From CBDAPE01 sp965198325 (GTDB lineage: Bacteria > Pseudomonadota > Alphaproteobacteria > UBA828 > JAPUJA01), in assembly GCA_965198325.1 (NCBI GenBank), contig CBDAPE010000011.1, positions 1 through 64,000 on the forward strand: a stretch of 64,000 nucleotides of DNA. The letters are read 5' to 3'. The position numbers and the translations under genes were made by a program. Positions within the stretch are counted from its first letter, which is position 1. Each line of letters starts with the position of its first letter. Below the pieces are notes generated by a model. The model was given only the letters and a program-made list of their open reading frames with translations. It was not told the DNA's origin and did no database searches. Below, in pieces: positions 1 to 8,080 of the stretch.

Positions 1-774
1 CCGCTTGGCCAGCCAGTATGGCAGATATGGCGATCGGCGGATCACTGCCTTGCTCAGGACCGAAGGTTGGCACGTGAACGCCAAGCGGGTCCAGCGCATC
101 TGGCGGCGGGAGGGGCTGAAGCTCCCACAGAAGAAACCGAAACGGGGCAGGCTGTGGCTCAACGACGGATCCTGCATCCGTCTGCGGCCGTGCTGGCCCA
201 ATCACGTCTGGTCCTATGACTTCGTCATGGATCGAACACACGATGGGAGGACGTTCCGCATGCTCACCGTGATCGATGAGTTCACCAGGCGGTGCATGGC
301 CGTTGTCGTCGAGCGAAGATTGAACTCGGACAATGTCCTCCATTGTCTGACCGAGCTCTTCGTCCAACATGGCCCGCCGGATCATATCCGTTCCGACAAC
401 GGCTCAGAGTTTACCGCTCATGCCGTCCGCGACTGGCTCGGCAGGATCGGCGTCAAGACCCTCTATATCGAGCCCGGGTCACCTTGGGAGAACGGATACA
501 ACGAGAGCTTCAACTCAAAGCTCCGGGACGAAATCCTGAACACGGAGATCTTCTCTACACTGAAGCAGGCCAAAGTGCTGATCGAACGATGGCGCCATCA
601 CTATAATACCATCCGGCCGCATAGCTCGCTCGGATACAGACCGCCGGCCCCAGAAACCATCTTGCCAAACGTTGAGGGGCCAACCTACCCTGTTGAGGGG
701 CTACGGGCGGCCCATCAACTTAACCCGCGCCAAACTCTAACTTAAGCGCTGGACCACTAATCGGGGGCAGGCCA
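1..774 (+). mobile_element. IS3-family element, right part (copy 1, cut by window edge)
   Basis: This is the 3' part of an IS3-family element; the left part lies outside the window. It matches the complete copy at 15059-16340 in the opposite orientation almost base for base. Its right end reads ...GGGGGCAGGCCA at 774, the same terminal sequence as in the complete copy. The element lies inside the istA gene of an IS21 element: the sequence after 774 continues in the istA reading frame. The terminal CCA may partly be target sequence, because intact istA copies read GGCCACGACTAC at this place. Confidence 0.9.
2..745 (+). CDS. IS3-family transposase OrfB (5' end outside window)
   Basis: This is the DDE transposase subunit (OrfB) of the IS3 element; with OrfA it forms the OrfAB transposase by frameshifting. 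About 247 residues are visible, against 301 in the complete copy at 15088-15993. The rve core domain shows SYDFVMD with the first catalytic Asp, SDNGSEF with the second, and the Glu in the NGYNESFNSKLRDE region. The C-terminal IRPHSSLGYRPP motif is typical of IS3 OrfB proteins. The N-terminal residues are missing only because the window starts inside the gene. Confidence 0.92.
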   Translation, partial: RLASQYGRYGDRRITALLRTEGWHVNAKRVQRIWRREGLKLPQKKPKRGRLWLNDGSCIRLRPCWPNHVWSYDFVMDRTHDGRTFRMLTVIDEFTRRCMAVVVERRLNSDNVLHCLTELFVQHGPPDHIRSDNGSEFTAHAVRDWLGRIGVKTLYIEPGSPWENGYNESFNSKLRDEILNTEIFSTLKQAKVLIERWRHHYNTIRPHSSLGYRPPAPETILPNVEGPTYPVEGLRAAHQLNPRQTLT

Positions 775-1297
775 CGACTACTCGGTGCCCGTAGCATACG
801 GGCACCGCGAGGTGCTGATCCGCGGCTATGTCGACGAGGTGATGATCTCTTGCGGCGCCGAAGTGATCGCCCGGCACCGCCGGTCCTATGACAGCGCGGA
901 CCTGATCTTCGACCCGCTGCATTACCTACCCTTGATCGAGCAGAAGATCGGCGCCCTCGACCAGGCCGCGCCGTTGGCGGGCTGGGACCTGCCCGATAGC
1001 TTCATCACCCTGCGACGCCTCCTCGAAGCTCGCATGGGCAAGGCAGGCAAGCGCGAGTACGTCCAGGTGCTCCGTCTGCTGGAGAGCTTCCGGCTCGAGG
1101 AGGTCGAGGGTGCGGTCGGCGACGCGCTCAGGATCGGCGCCATCGGCTTCGATGCCGTCAAGCACCTGGTGCTGTGCCGCATCGAGCGGCGGCCGCCCCG
1201 GCTCAACCTCGAGGTCTATCCGTACCTGCCGCGCGCCCGGGTCGCGACCACGTCTGCCAAGTCGTATATGAGCCTGCTGCCGGGGCTCCGTGCATGA
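775..1297 (+). pseudogene. istA: IS21-A istA, C-terminal remnant
   Basis: This is the C-terminal third of the IstA transposase. The intact copy at 33016-34515 has 499 residues, and here only about the last 173 are left. The rve catalytic core is absent, so the product cannot act as a transposase. The 3' end keeps the normal overlap with istB: the stop TGA at 1295-1297 shares bases with the ATG at 1294. The damage was caused by the IS3 copy to the left. Confidence 0.88.
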
Positions 1298-2058
1298 CCG
1301 ACGCACCACAGCTGCTGCTCGTCCACCACCTCAAGACGCTCAAGCTTCCGACCTTCCTGCGAGAGTACGACAAGATCGCCTGGCAGTGCGCCTCTGAAGG
1401 CGTCGACCACGTTCGCTATCTTCTGCGTCTGGCCGAGCTCGAGCTGATCGACCGCGAGCGCCGCATGGTCGAGCGGCGCATCAAGGCGGCGCGCTTCCCC
1501 GTGATCAAGAGCCTCGATAGCTTCGATTTCAAGGTCATCCCCTCGCTCAACAAGACGTTGGTCCTGGAGCTCGCCCGCTGCGCGTACATCGAGCGCCGCG
1601 AGAACCTCATCGCGCTCGGCAACAGCGGCACCGGCAAGACCCACATCGCCCTCGGTCTCGGCTTGGCGGCCTGCCAGAAGGGCCTCTCGGTCGGCTTCAT
1701 CACCGCCGCTGCCCTGGTCCACGAGCTCATCGAGGCCCGCGATGACAAGCAACTGCTGAGGTTCCAGAAGAAGCTCGCCACCTACAAGCTTCTGATCGTC
1801 GACGAGCTCGGCTTCGTGCCGCTGTCCAAGACCGGTGCCGAGCTCCTGTTCGAGGTGTTCAGCCAGCGCTACGAGCGGGGCTCGACCCTGGTCACCACCA
1901 ATCTGCCGTTCGACGAATGGACCGAGGTGTTCGGCTCCGAACGCCTGACCGGCGCGCTGCTCGACCGCCTCACCCACCACGTCAACATCCTCGAGATGAA
2001 CGGCGACAGCTATCGGCTCAACCAGAGCCGCAGGCGTCAAACCCCGACGGCGAACTGA
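1294..2058 (+). CDS. istB: IS21-A IstB ATP-binding helper protein
   Basis: IstB is the AAA+ ATPase that helps IstA transpose IS21 elements by remodelling target DNA. The product has 254 residues, the usual length. Walker A is GNSGTGKTH (residues about 105-113) and Walker B is LLIVDELGF (about 164-172). The start is the ATG overlapping the istA stop (ATGA), the standard translational coupling of the family. The gene is intact although its istA is destroyed, so it could only work in trans with another copy such as 33016-34515. Confidence 0.93.
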   Translation: MTDAPQLLLVHHLKTLKLPTFLREYDKIAWQCASEGVDHVRYLLRLAELELIDRERRMVERRIKAARFPVIKSLDSFDFKVIPSLNKTLVLELARCAYIERRENLIALGNSGTGKTHIALGLGLAACQKGLSVGFITAAALVHELIEARDDKQLLRFQKKLATYKLLIVDELGFVPLSKTGAELLFEVFSQRYERGSTLVTTNLPFDEWTEVFGSERLTGALLDRLTHHVNILEMNGDSYRLNQSRRRQTPTAN

Positions 2059-2250
2059 ACCGACCACCCAGCCCTCGCTTGACCCCGTGGGCCCACAGGT
2101 CCCCCCCCGCGCGCACCGCCGCGTCAGCCTGTTGAGGGCACGTCGCGTTGCGCGCGGGGCCCGCCTATGGACTACGGGGACAAGCCCGCAGCCGCCAGGT
2201 GGTCCCTTTTTACTCCGCCACGGTGGTCCCTTTTTGCTTCGCCATTGACA

Positions 2251-2383
2251 CAGAAAACCCTATCCGCCTTCCGAAGCAATGGCCGGGTCTTTTCCGTTTC
2301 AGGACAGCTACCTGCTGTCGCAGGGCAAGGATTTCTGTGTGGAGCGCCGCGCGGTCCGCGAAGATTTCGATGATCTTATGCAT
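2251..2383 (-). pseudogene. N-terminal scrap of an rve-type integrase/transposase
   Basis: The minus strand starts at an ATG at 2383 and reads MHKIIEIFADRAALHTEI followed by LALRQQVAVLKRKRP. This resembles the N-terminus of a common family of about 350-residue proteins with an rve integrase core. The coding sequence stops making sense exactly at the IS21-A end (2250), so the rest of the gene has been lost. The assignment rests on about 35 residues and is tentative. Confidence 0.45.
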
Positions 2384-2455
2384 GCCGGAAAGGATATCCG
2401 GTGGCGATGCAAAATTCCAAGGTTTCTGCGATGGATGGAATAAATGGGAGGGACA

Positions 2456-2687
2456 GCCAACCTTCGGTCCTGAGCAAGGCAGTGATCCGCCGATCGCCAT
2501 ATCTGCCATACTGGCTGGCCAAGCGGATGATCGCGGCCGTGAGGGCCTCTTCATCATCCCGACCACGGGGTCTCTTGCGCTGGGTTGAGCGATGTTGGCC
2601 TGCAACAGCACAGGCCCGTCGCTCGGAGATCCCCAGTTCGGCCTGGAGATGATCAACACACTGCCGGCGACGGGCGGGGCTTAGCAA
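2456..2687 (-). pseudogene. IS3 OrfB, N-terminal fragment
   Basis: This is the first 76 or so residues of the OrfB transposase, starting MLSPARRRQCVDHLQ and ending at LLRTEGW. After that the reading frame runs into unrelated DNA to a stop near 2376. The catalytic rve domain is absent. The slippery heptamer that links orfA to orfB is still present at 2687-2693. Confidence 0.85.
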
Positions 2688-2959
2688 TTTCCCTCAAGCG
2701 CCTCTTTCAAGATCAGCTTATCCAACGTCAGATCCGAGATCGCCTTGCGGAGACGGCCATTCTCCTTCTCCAGGTCCTTCAGACGCTTGGCCTGGTCAGT
2801 ACGAAGGCCGCCATATTCCTTGCGCCAGCGATAGTAACTCTGCTCCGATACGCCGAGCGTGCGACAAGCTTGACCAACCGACTGGCCCTGCGCCAAAGCC
2901 ACCTCGGCTTCGCGCAACATGCTGATAATCCGTTCTGAGGTGTAGCGTTTACGGCTCAT
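2681..2959 (-). CDS. IS3-family OrfA (HTH protein)
   Basis: OrfA is the small DNA-binding protein of IS3 elements and forms the N-terminal part of the fused OrfAB transposase. The product has 92 residues with a helix-turn-helix (QSVGQACRTLGVSEQSYYRW) followed by a leucine-rich coiled segment (KRLKDLEKENGRLRKAI). The ATG at 2959 is preceded by AAAGGAGGA, a strong ribosome binding site, so I prefer it to an upstream start that adds eight residues. It is intact, but its orfB partner is cut. Confidence 0.88.
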   Translation of the reverse strand: MSRKRYTSERIISMLREAEVALAQGQSVGQACRTLGVSEQSYYRWRKEYGGLRTDQAKRLKDLEKENGRLRKAISDLTLDKLILKEALEGNC

Positions 2960-3230
2960 TTCGTCCTCCTTTCGAGGGGGCAAAATGCGCCAAACTCTTC
3001 AATAAATCTGGACCACTTTTAGGGGGTCACTCCAGCTCCGCGCTCATTTGATCATGTTGTCATGCAACCGGTACAAGGTGACGATCCGACTTCTGGCACC
3101 TCGGGAATCAAGTTTTGTCGCTTGCTTCATGTTCTATCTGTACCGGGCTCGGTATCCTGGACACAAGTGTGTCATGCGGCGAGCCCGACTGACATCGCCG
3201 CATCCCACTGCTCCCTGGCCTGATTGAGGC

Positions 3231-3416
3231 TTGTTCGGGCTCCCGGATCGATTGCGGCGGTTGTCGGCGCCCGGCGATCCGCTGGAGGCGTTGGCAAAGG
3301 TTATCGATTCCGAGGTCTTCCGCGAACCGCTCAAGGCGGCGCTGGGCTACTCGGACCGCGCGACGGGTGACCGTCCCCTCACGATCCGGTGGTGATGTTC
3401 AAGATCCTGATCCTGG
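3231..3416 (+). pseudogene. IS5-type transposase, N-terminal fragment with frameshift
   Basis: The plus strand encodes LFGLPDRLRRLSAPGDPLEA followed by LAKVIDSEVFREPLKAALGY, which resembles the N-terminal (DUF772-type) region of IS5-family transposases. Near 3375 the frame shifts, and HDPVVMFKILILAA of the same family continues in another frame. After about 3416 the match ends. It is too short and shifted to work. The family call rests on the well-known DPLEAL / MFKILIL pattern. Confidence 0.6.
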
Positions 3417-3765
3417 CCGCGCGGATGTTGTTACCGGTCCATTCGTCGAGGGGCGGATTCGGGGTGACGATGATGACGCCGCGTTCGCAGTGCTGGCTGA
3501 TCAGTTCGAACAGGAGTGCGGCAGCGATCTTGGAGAGCAGCCCGAAGCCGCGTTTGTCGATGACCGGCAATTCGTGGCCGGCGAGAGCTTTCTGCAATCT
3601 GAGGCGGCGCTTCTCATCGTTCGCCTCGACCGGTTCGTGCCCGATCGCGGTGGCGCTCGCGAAGTGGGTGCTTGTCCTGCGCTGGCGGGCCGCCAGCCCA
3701 ATGACGATCACGCGGTGGATCTTGCCGGTGCCTCACGGCCGGCCGGCCGGTGACGGCTCTGCCTG
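3379..3765 (-). pseudogene. Decayed IstB of a third IS21-type element
   Basis: The minus strand encodes an IstB-like segment: a P-loop GTGKIH (normally GTGKTH), then AGHELPVIDKRGFGLLSKI in place of the usual LLVIDELGF Walker B, and LFELISQHCERGVIIVTPNP followed by LDEWT. The loss of the Walker B acidic pair (DE to DK) and the loss of both ends show decay. It differs clearly from the IS21-A and IS21-B IstB proteins here. It overlaps the IS5 fragment end, so the exact junction is uncertain. The 285 bases from 3766 to the next gene hold nothing I recognise. Confidence 0.6.
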
Positions 3766-4050
3766 GCCCGGACGTCCAGAACCAAGAAAGCATCCGGACG
3801 CGCTTGGCGGGTGATGTCGAAGACGAAATAACGGCAGGCTTTGGCCCCATCCGTATCCTCGTCACCAAATCAGCCCGACCATGTGCGGGCCACAGTCTAT
3901 CATGACAACTCAGGGCCGGATTCGTGGTCAGATCCCCATCCTGCTATCATTGCCGGCGATTGGGAGGAGCCATCTGGAGAATCCCAGTCTAATATGCCGA
4001 CCCATGAAATGGCGGCTGACCGGCCAGGCCGCCTTGGCAGGGAGATATTC

Positions 4051-4881
4051 ATGAAGGTTCTGATCGTCGTCGCTCACCCGGAACCCAACGGGAAATCGTT
4101 CAACCACGCCATGGTCGGGGTTGCGGAAGACGCGCTTCGCGAGCAGGGCCATGACGTTCGCGTCAACGATCTCTACGCCAACGGATTCAATCCTGTCGGC
4201 GGACCGTGGGAGTTCGAGACTCTGCCCGACCCCGAGCGCTTCGAATACATGGCGGCGCAAGGCCATGCCGAGGAGGCGGGCAACAAGCACGCCGATATCG
4301 TTGCCGAGCACGAGAAGCTGTTGTGGTGCGATCTCCTGATCCTGCAGTTTCCGCTCTGGTGGTTCGGCATGCCGGGTATCCTGAAGGACTGGGTCGATCG
4401 GGTGATGACCTACGGCCTCGCCTATGAGATTCCCGGGACCTACGAGGAGGGCGGGTTCAGGGGCAAACGCGCGACGGTTTCGATCACCACGGCCACCGAG
4501 CCCGAGTATTACGAGTGTCGCGGCCGAGGCGGCGATATGGGCCATCTGCTCTGGCCGATAAACAACGGCACGCTGCGCTTTGTCGGGTTCGACGTGCTGC
4601 CCTATTTCGTTGCCGACGAGGTGGGTGCGTACGCGGGCAGAAACCCCGAGGAAGACGCAATCTGCCAAAGGATCCTGGCGGATTACTGCGTCCACGTGCG
4701 GGGCCTGGAGAGTGTCGAGCCCTATTTCTTCCACCCCCGAGAGGACTACGGGACGGACAAGATGCACCTCAAGCCCGAGATCGAGGCCAGAACTGAGATG
4801 CAAAATCCCAATCTGCTCAAGAAAACAATCCGGACTCAAGGAGATTCTGGCGCCATGAACGACAACCGGAATACACCCTAA
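4051..4881 (+). CDS. NAD(P)H dehydrogenase (quinone), flavodoxin-2 fold
   Basis: This is a cytoplasmic FMN/FAD-dependent NAD(P)H:quinone oxidoreductase of the NQO1/MdaB-like Flavodoxin_2 family, which reduces quinones by two electrons. The 276-residue product starts MKVLIVVAHPEPNGKSFN, the flavin-phosphate-binding strand and loop. It continues with LLILQFPLWWFGMPGILKDW, the family's hallmark region, and DRVMTYGLAYE. I chose the ATG at 4051 because it begins exactly at the conserved strand and has CAGGGAG about 6 bases upstream; the frame stays open further upstream without similarity. The last 20 residues or so (KTIRTQGDSGAMNDNRNTP) look non-conserved. It is a single gene surrounded by transposon debris; the substrate is unknown. 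Confidence 0.85.
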   Translation: MKVLIVVAHPEPNGKSFNHAMVGVAEDALREQGHDVRVNDLYANGFNPVGGPWEFETLPDPERFEYMAAQGHAEEAGNKHADIVAEHEKLLWCDLLILQFPLWWFGMPGILKDWVDRVMTYGLAYEIPGTYEEGGFRGKRATVSITTATEPEYYECRGRGGDMGHLLWPINNGTLRFVGFDVLPYFVADEVGAYAGRNPEEDAICQRILADYCVHVRGLESVEPYFFHPREDYGTDKMHLKPEIEARTEMQNPNLLKKTIRTQGDSGAMNDNRNTP

Positions 4882-4948
4882 TCAAGCCGCCAAGCCGTCC
4901 AACATACCGAGGCCACCTCACCCGTCGCGGGTCCCACATGCGCTGACG

Positions 4949-5944
4949 TTAGACACCGAGTTCGGGCGGTCGCTTGCCGGGCTCAGGCTTCCGCCGGTTT
5001 GCGAAAGACCTGGTCTTGTCGAAAATATGATCGCCGGCCCCAATCGCGTCGGCGCTGGCGCCGACGATCAGAGGATCGGGCTGACCCACAACGCAGGTAT
5101 CCTTGTCCGCATAGGGCAGTGTCGCAAGAAAGTGCCTCATGCAGTTCAGGCGGGCGCGCTTTTTGTCGTCGGACTTGACGATTGTCCAGGGCGCGTCGGC
5201 GGTGTCGGTATAGAAGAACATGGCATCCTTGGCGTCAGTATAGTCATCCCATTTGTCAAGCGACTGGCGGTCGACCGGCGACAGTTTCCACTGTTTCAGA
5301 ACATCCTTCTCGCGCGCCTCGAAACGGCGCTTCTGTTCCTTGCGGGTGACCGAGAACCAGTACTTGAACAGGATAATCCCACTGCGCACAAACATGCGCT
5401 CCAGTTCCGGCGTTTGGCGCATGAACTCCAGATAATCCTTGGCACCACAGAACCCCATCACTCGCTCGACGCCGGCGCGGTTGTACCACGAGCGGTCGAA
5501 CAGAACGATTTCGCCGCCCCGTGGCAGGTGGTGGACATATCGCTGGAAAAACCACTCGGTCTTTTCGCCTCCGGTCGGCTTGTCGAGTGCCACCACACGA
5601 GCGCCGCGCGGATTGAGATGCTCGGTGAACCGTTTGATGGTCCCGCCCTTGCCAGCGGCATCCCTTCCTTCGAACAGAATGACGATCTTCCTCTTCGCCT
5701 CCTTCACCCAGTCTTGGGCCTTCAGCAGTTCCACTTGAAGTTCGGCCTTGTGCTGCTCGTAGACCTTACGGGTGAGTTTCTGCTTGTAGGGATACTCGCC
5801 AGTCTCGAAAATCCGGCGGATGGCGTCGCGGTCCCGCCGCAACGCGGCGGCGGTGTCCGCCTTACCGGCACTGCCCTCGACAAGAGTGATTCTGGCCGCC
5901 GGCGCACCCGCCACCGACCCTCTGGTGTCTTCCGCCTTCGTCAT
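4949..5944 (-). CDS. ppk2: Polyphosphate kinase 2 (PPK2), class I type
   Basis: PPK2 transfers phosphate between polyphosphate and nucleoside diphosphates in the cytoplasm. Walker A is FEGRDAAGKGGTIK, followed by the lid and Walker B region VLFDRSWYNRAGVERVMGF, both diagnostic of PPK2. The single-domain layout and the KAQDWVKEAKRKIVILFEGR lead-in fit the class I enzymes. The start at 5944 (MTKAED, 331 residues) has GGAGGAC about 5 bases upstream; an in-frame ATG at 5989 lacks such a site. The C-terminus (NRRKPEPGKRPPELGV) is a loose tail. It is a stand-alone gene. Polyphosphate is also the ligand of CHAD domains, one of which is encoded at 10300-11808. Confidence 0.92.
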   Translation of the reverse strand: MTKAEDTRGSVAGAPAARITLVEGSAGKADTAAALRRDRDAIRRIFETGEYPYKQKLTRKVYEQHKAELQVELLKAQDWVKEAKRKIVILFEGRDAAGKGGTIKRFTEHLNPRGARVVALDKPTGGEKTEWFFQRYVHHLPRGGEIVLFDRSWYNRAGVERVMGFCGAKDYLEFMRQTPELERMFVRSGIILFKYWFSVTRKEQKRRFEAREKDVLKQWKLSPVDRQSLDKWDDYTDAKDAMFFYTDTADAPWTIVKSDDKKRARLNCMRHFLATLPYADKDTCVVGQPDPLIVGASADAIGAGDHIFDKTRSFANRRKPEPGKRPPELGV

Positions 5945-6190
5945 ATCGTCCTCCGCAGGATCGCTCGCGTTCCGGCGGGGCACCGACATCCGCCCTGCGC
6001 CCGCACTTCCCCGACCGAGCGATGTCCTTCTCTACAAATTACGCCTACGTCCCCGCCGGATTGTCAATGCACTGTAGGTGCTGTCAACTTAACTTGAGCG
6101 CGGCAGGTTTTTGCCTGAAGTCCGGTCTATTCATGCTGCCGGCGTCACAGCGGTCCAGTTCGCCATCGCGTGATCGCGGAAGGTTCGAAG

Positions 6191-6290
6191 TGTTAACGGC
6201 GGAGCAATAATGCACCACGCGCGGGCCGAAGCCAACCGCGCGGAGGGCGCGTCGCCCCGCGCGCGGGTCCCTCCCGTGGACTTTTATGAG
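6191..6290 (+). repeat. Isolated IS21-like terminal end
   Basis: TGTTAACGGCGGAGCAATAA at 6191 fits the terminal pattern TGnnAAnGGCGGnGCAA of the IS21-A elements in this window but is not identical to any of them. It is followed by a GC-rich, partly palindromic stretch (GCGCGGAGGGCGCGTCGCCCC) like the DNA inside IS21-A right ends. No istA or istB sequence is attached. The rest of 5945-6602 holds no gene I can support; part of it should be the non-coding end of the IS110 element that follows. Confidence 0.5.
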
Positions 6291-6602
6291 GCAATCGAAG
6301 TCAAGTAGAGATGTGAGTCATATCCCTGCCCTCCATTGCGTGGCCTGATCGGTGATCTGTTTTGTCAGGTTGGAACGCTTCTCGCATCGGTCGCACTGCT
6401 GTGCGCTTACCGGACTTTTATCCGGGCGGTTTCCGGCGGTGCGCCGGCTCCGTCCCCCAATCCCGCTTGCTGCGGGCACAGCGTTCCAGAGGCGGGACCC
6501 TTCTGCGTGTTGGCGTCTTTCAGCCCTGTCCACGGTCGGTCACTCGCCACCCGACCCAGCCCCGGCCGCGTCCGGCCGGGCTGGAACAGTGCGGTCTCGC
6601 GA

Positions 6603-6739
6603 TCAGGCCAGCCTGGCGCCCGTCGGAACGAGACCGGTCTCGCAGAACCGCCAGAGCGCGATGAGCAGCTTGCGGGCAAGCGCCACGATCATCACCCGGC
6701 GGATCCGTCCCCGAGCTCCGGCGGTGCGCTCTTTGAACC
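6603..6739 (-). pseudogene. IS110-family transposase, C-terminal piece (split by IS256)
   Basis: This is the severed 3' end of the transposase at 8081-9139. Read on the minus strand from the 8-base duplication TTTGAACC, it gives FKERTAGARGRIRRVMIVAL, then ARKLLIALWRFCETGLVPTG and a stop at 6603. This is a typical C-terminus of IS110/IS1111 transposases. Joining it to 8081-9139 by deleting 6740-8080 and one TTTGAACC restores one open frame. Confidence 0.88.
6732..6739. repeat. 8-bp target-site duplication of IS256 copy 1
   Basis: TTTGAACC occurs immediately left of the IS256 copy (6732-6739) and immediately right of it (8081-8088). IS256 elements make 8- or 9-bp duplications, so this marks a simple, undisturbed insertion. 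Confidence 0.93.
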
Positions 6740-8080
6740 GAGAGTGTCAGATATCTTGTGTAAATGAGTGCCGTGGGTCCAATATTTAGTATGGGAGGAC
6801 CTACGATGAGGACTATCAGACCTGAACTTCTGGACGAACTTCTGGCCGATTACGAGAAGCCGGATGACCTGCTGGGCGAAGACGGGCTGTTCAAGCAGCT
6901 CAAGGCGGTGCTCTTGGAGCGGGCGCTTGACGCCGAGCTGAGCGATCACCTGGGCTACGAGAAGGGTGACCCGGCCGGTCGCGGCACGGGTAACAGCCGC
7001 AACGGCTACTCGGACAAGACGGTGCTGAGCGAGGATGGCGAGATCGATATCGCCGTGCCGCGCGACCGCACCGGCACGTTCGACCCGCTGATCGTGCCCA
7101 AGGGCGAACGCCGTCTCGAGGGCTTCGACGATCGCATCGTGTCGCTGTATGCCCGCGGCATGACGGTGCGCGAGATACGTGGTCATCTGCAGGAGCTTTA
7201 CGGGGTCGCGGTTTCGCCGGACCTGATCAGCCGGGTCACCGACGCGGTACTCGAGGAGGTCCGCGAATGGCAGAACCGACCGCTCGATGCGGTCTATCCG
7301 GTGGTGTTCTTTGACGCGCTGCGGGTCAAGATCCGCGACGAAGGCCTGGTGCGCAACAAAGCAGTCTACGTTGCACTGGCCCTCACCGCTGAAGGCGAGA
7401 AGGAGGTTCTCGGGCTGTGGATCGAGCAGACCGAAGGCGCCAAGTTCTGGCTCAAGGTGATGAACGACCTCAAGACCCGCGGCGTCGCTGACATCCTGAT
7501 CGCCGTGGTCGACGGCCTCAAGGGCTTCCCCGAGGCGATAACAACGGTGTTCCCCGAGACCACGGTGCAGACCTGCATCGTGCATCTGATCCGCAGTTCG
7601 CTGGCGTTCGTGTCGTGGAAGGACCGAAAGAGGATCATGCCCGATATCAAGGCGATCTACCGCGCCGAAACCGCCGAGACCGCGGCGGCCAAGCTCGACG
7701 AGTTCGAGGCCAAATGGGGCGAGCGCTATCCGGCGATCGCGCCCAGCTGGCGCCGCGCCTGGGAGCAGGTGGTGCCGATGTTCGCGTTCCCGCCGGCGAT
7801 CCGCAAGATGATCTACACCACCAACGCGCTGGAGAGCCTGCACCGATCTTTGCGCAAGATCATCAAGACACGCGGTAGCTTCCCCAACGACGAGGCGGCG
7901 GTCAAGCTGTTGTTCCTGGCGATCCGCAATGCCGGTGTCGGCTGGAAACGGCCTATTGAATGGACCGCCGCAATGGGGCAGTTTGCGATCCTGTTCGAGG
8001 ATCGCTTTCCGGCCTCAGCGCGCTGAGGCCGGAAACAATGTCGCCCACGGCGTCACTTACACAGACAATCGGACACACCC
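6740..8080 (+). mobile_element. IS256-family element, copy 1 (complete)
   Basis: The element is 1341 bp with imperfect inverted ends GAGAGTGTCAGATATC at 6740 and the inverse of GGGTGTGTCCGATTGTC ending at 8080. An 8-bp duplication flanks it. It carries one intact transposase gene. The copy at 26467-27807 has the same length and nearly the same sequence. It was inserted into an IS110 transposase gene. Confidence 0.95.
6806..8026 (+). CDS. IS256-family transposase
   Basis: This is a Mutator-like DDE transposase of 406 residues, the standard length. Catalytic features visible are VFFDALRVKI (first Asp), IAVVDGLKGFPEAI (second Asp) and the C-terminal YTTNALESLHRSLRK, which carries the Glu; the CIVHLIR motif typical of the family lies between. 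The ATG at 6806 is preceded by GGGAGGA at 6793-6799, a good ribosome binding site. An in-frame start at 6764 would add 14 residues and lies in the terminal repeat region, so I reject it. Probably functional. Confidence 0.95.
   Translation: MRTIRPELLDELLADYEKPDDLLGEDGLFKQLKAVLLERALDAELSDHLGYEKGDPAGRGTGNSRNGYSDKTVLSEDGEIDIAVPRDRTGTFDPLIVPKGERRLEGFDDRIVSLYARGMTVREIRGHLQELYGVAVSPDLISRVTDAVLEEVREWQNRPLDAVYPVVFFDALRVKIRDEGLVRNKAVYVALALTAEGEKEVLGLWIEQTEGAKFWLKVMNDLKTRGVADILIAVVDGLKGFPEAITTVFPETTVQTCIVHLIRSSLAFVSWKDRKRIMPDIKAIYRAETAETAAAKLDEFEAKWGERYPAIAPSWRRAWEQVVPMFAFPPAIRKMIYTTNALESLHRSLRKIIKTRGSFPNDEAAVKLLFLAIRNAGVGWKRPIEWTAAMGQFAILFEDRFPASAR

Larger units (their letters stand above)
775..2250 (+). 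mobile_element. IS21-family element (IS21-A copy 1), 5' part lost
   Basis: This is the right portion of the same IS21 type found complete at 32899-35467. The left part of istA is replaced by the IS3 copy ending at 774. The right end is at ...GCCATTGACA (2250), which is the inverse of the terminal pattern TGnnAAnGGCGGnGCAA shared by all IS21-A ends in this window. Beyond 2250 the sequence differs from the flanks of the other copies, which fixes the boundary. Confidence 0.88.
2456..3034 (-). mobile_element. IS3-family element, left part (copy 2)
   Basis: This fragment is nearly identical to 15771-16340 of the complete copy. It holds the orfA end with its terminal repeat (…GGGGGTCACTCCA ending at 3034), all of orfA and the first part of orfB. 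Homology stops at GCCAACC (2456), where orfB is cut without a matching remainder next to it. The fragment therefore marks a deletion or rearrangement breakpoint. Confidence 0.88.

Noticed and set aside
1216..2067. Minus-strand open frame of 283 residues over istB, repeated at each IS21-A copy
   Set aside because: It is an antisense frame over istB; istB has Walker motifs and the coupled start, the antisense frame has neither.
6692..7843. Minus-strand open frame of 383 residues over the IS256 transposase, also in the other copies
   Set aside because: It is the antisense frame of the transposase and recurs only because the element recurs.
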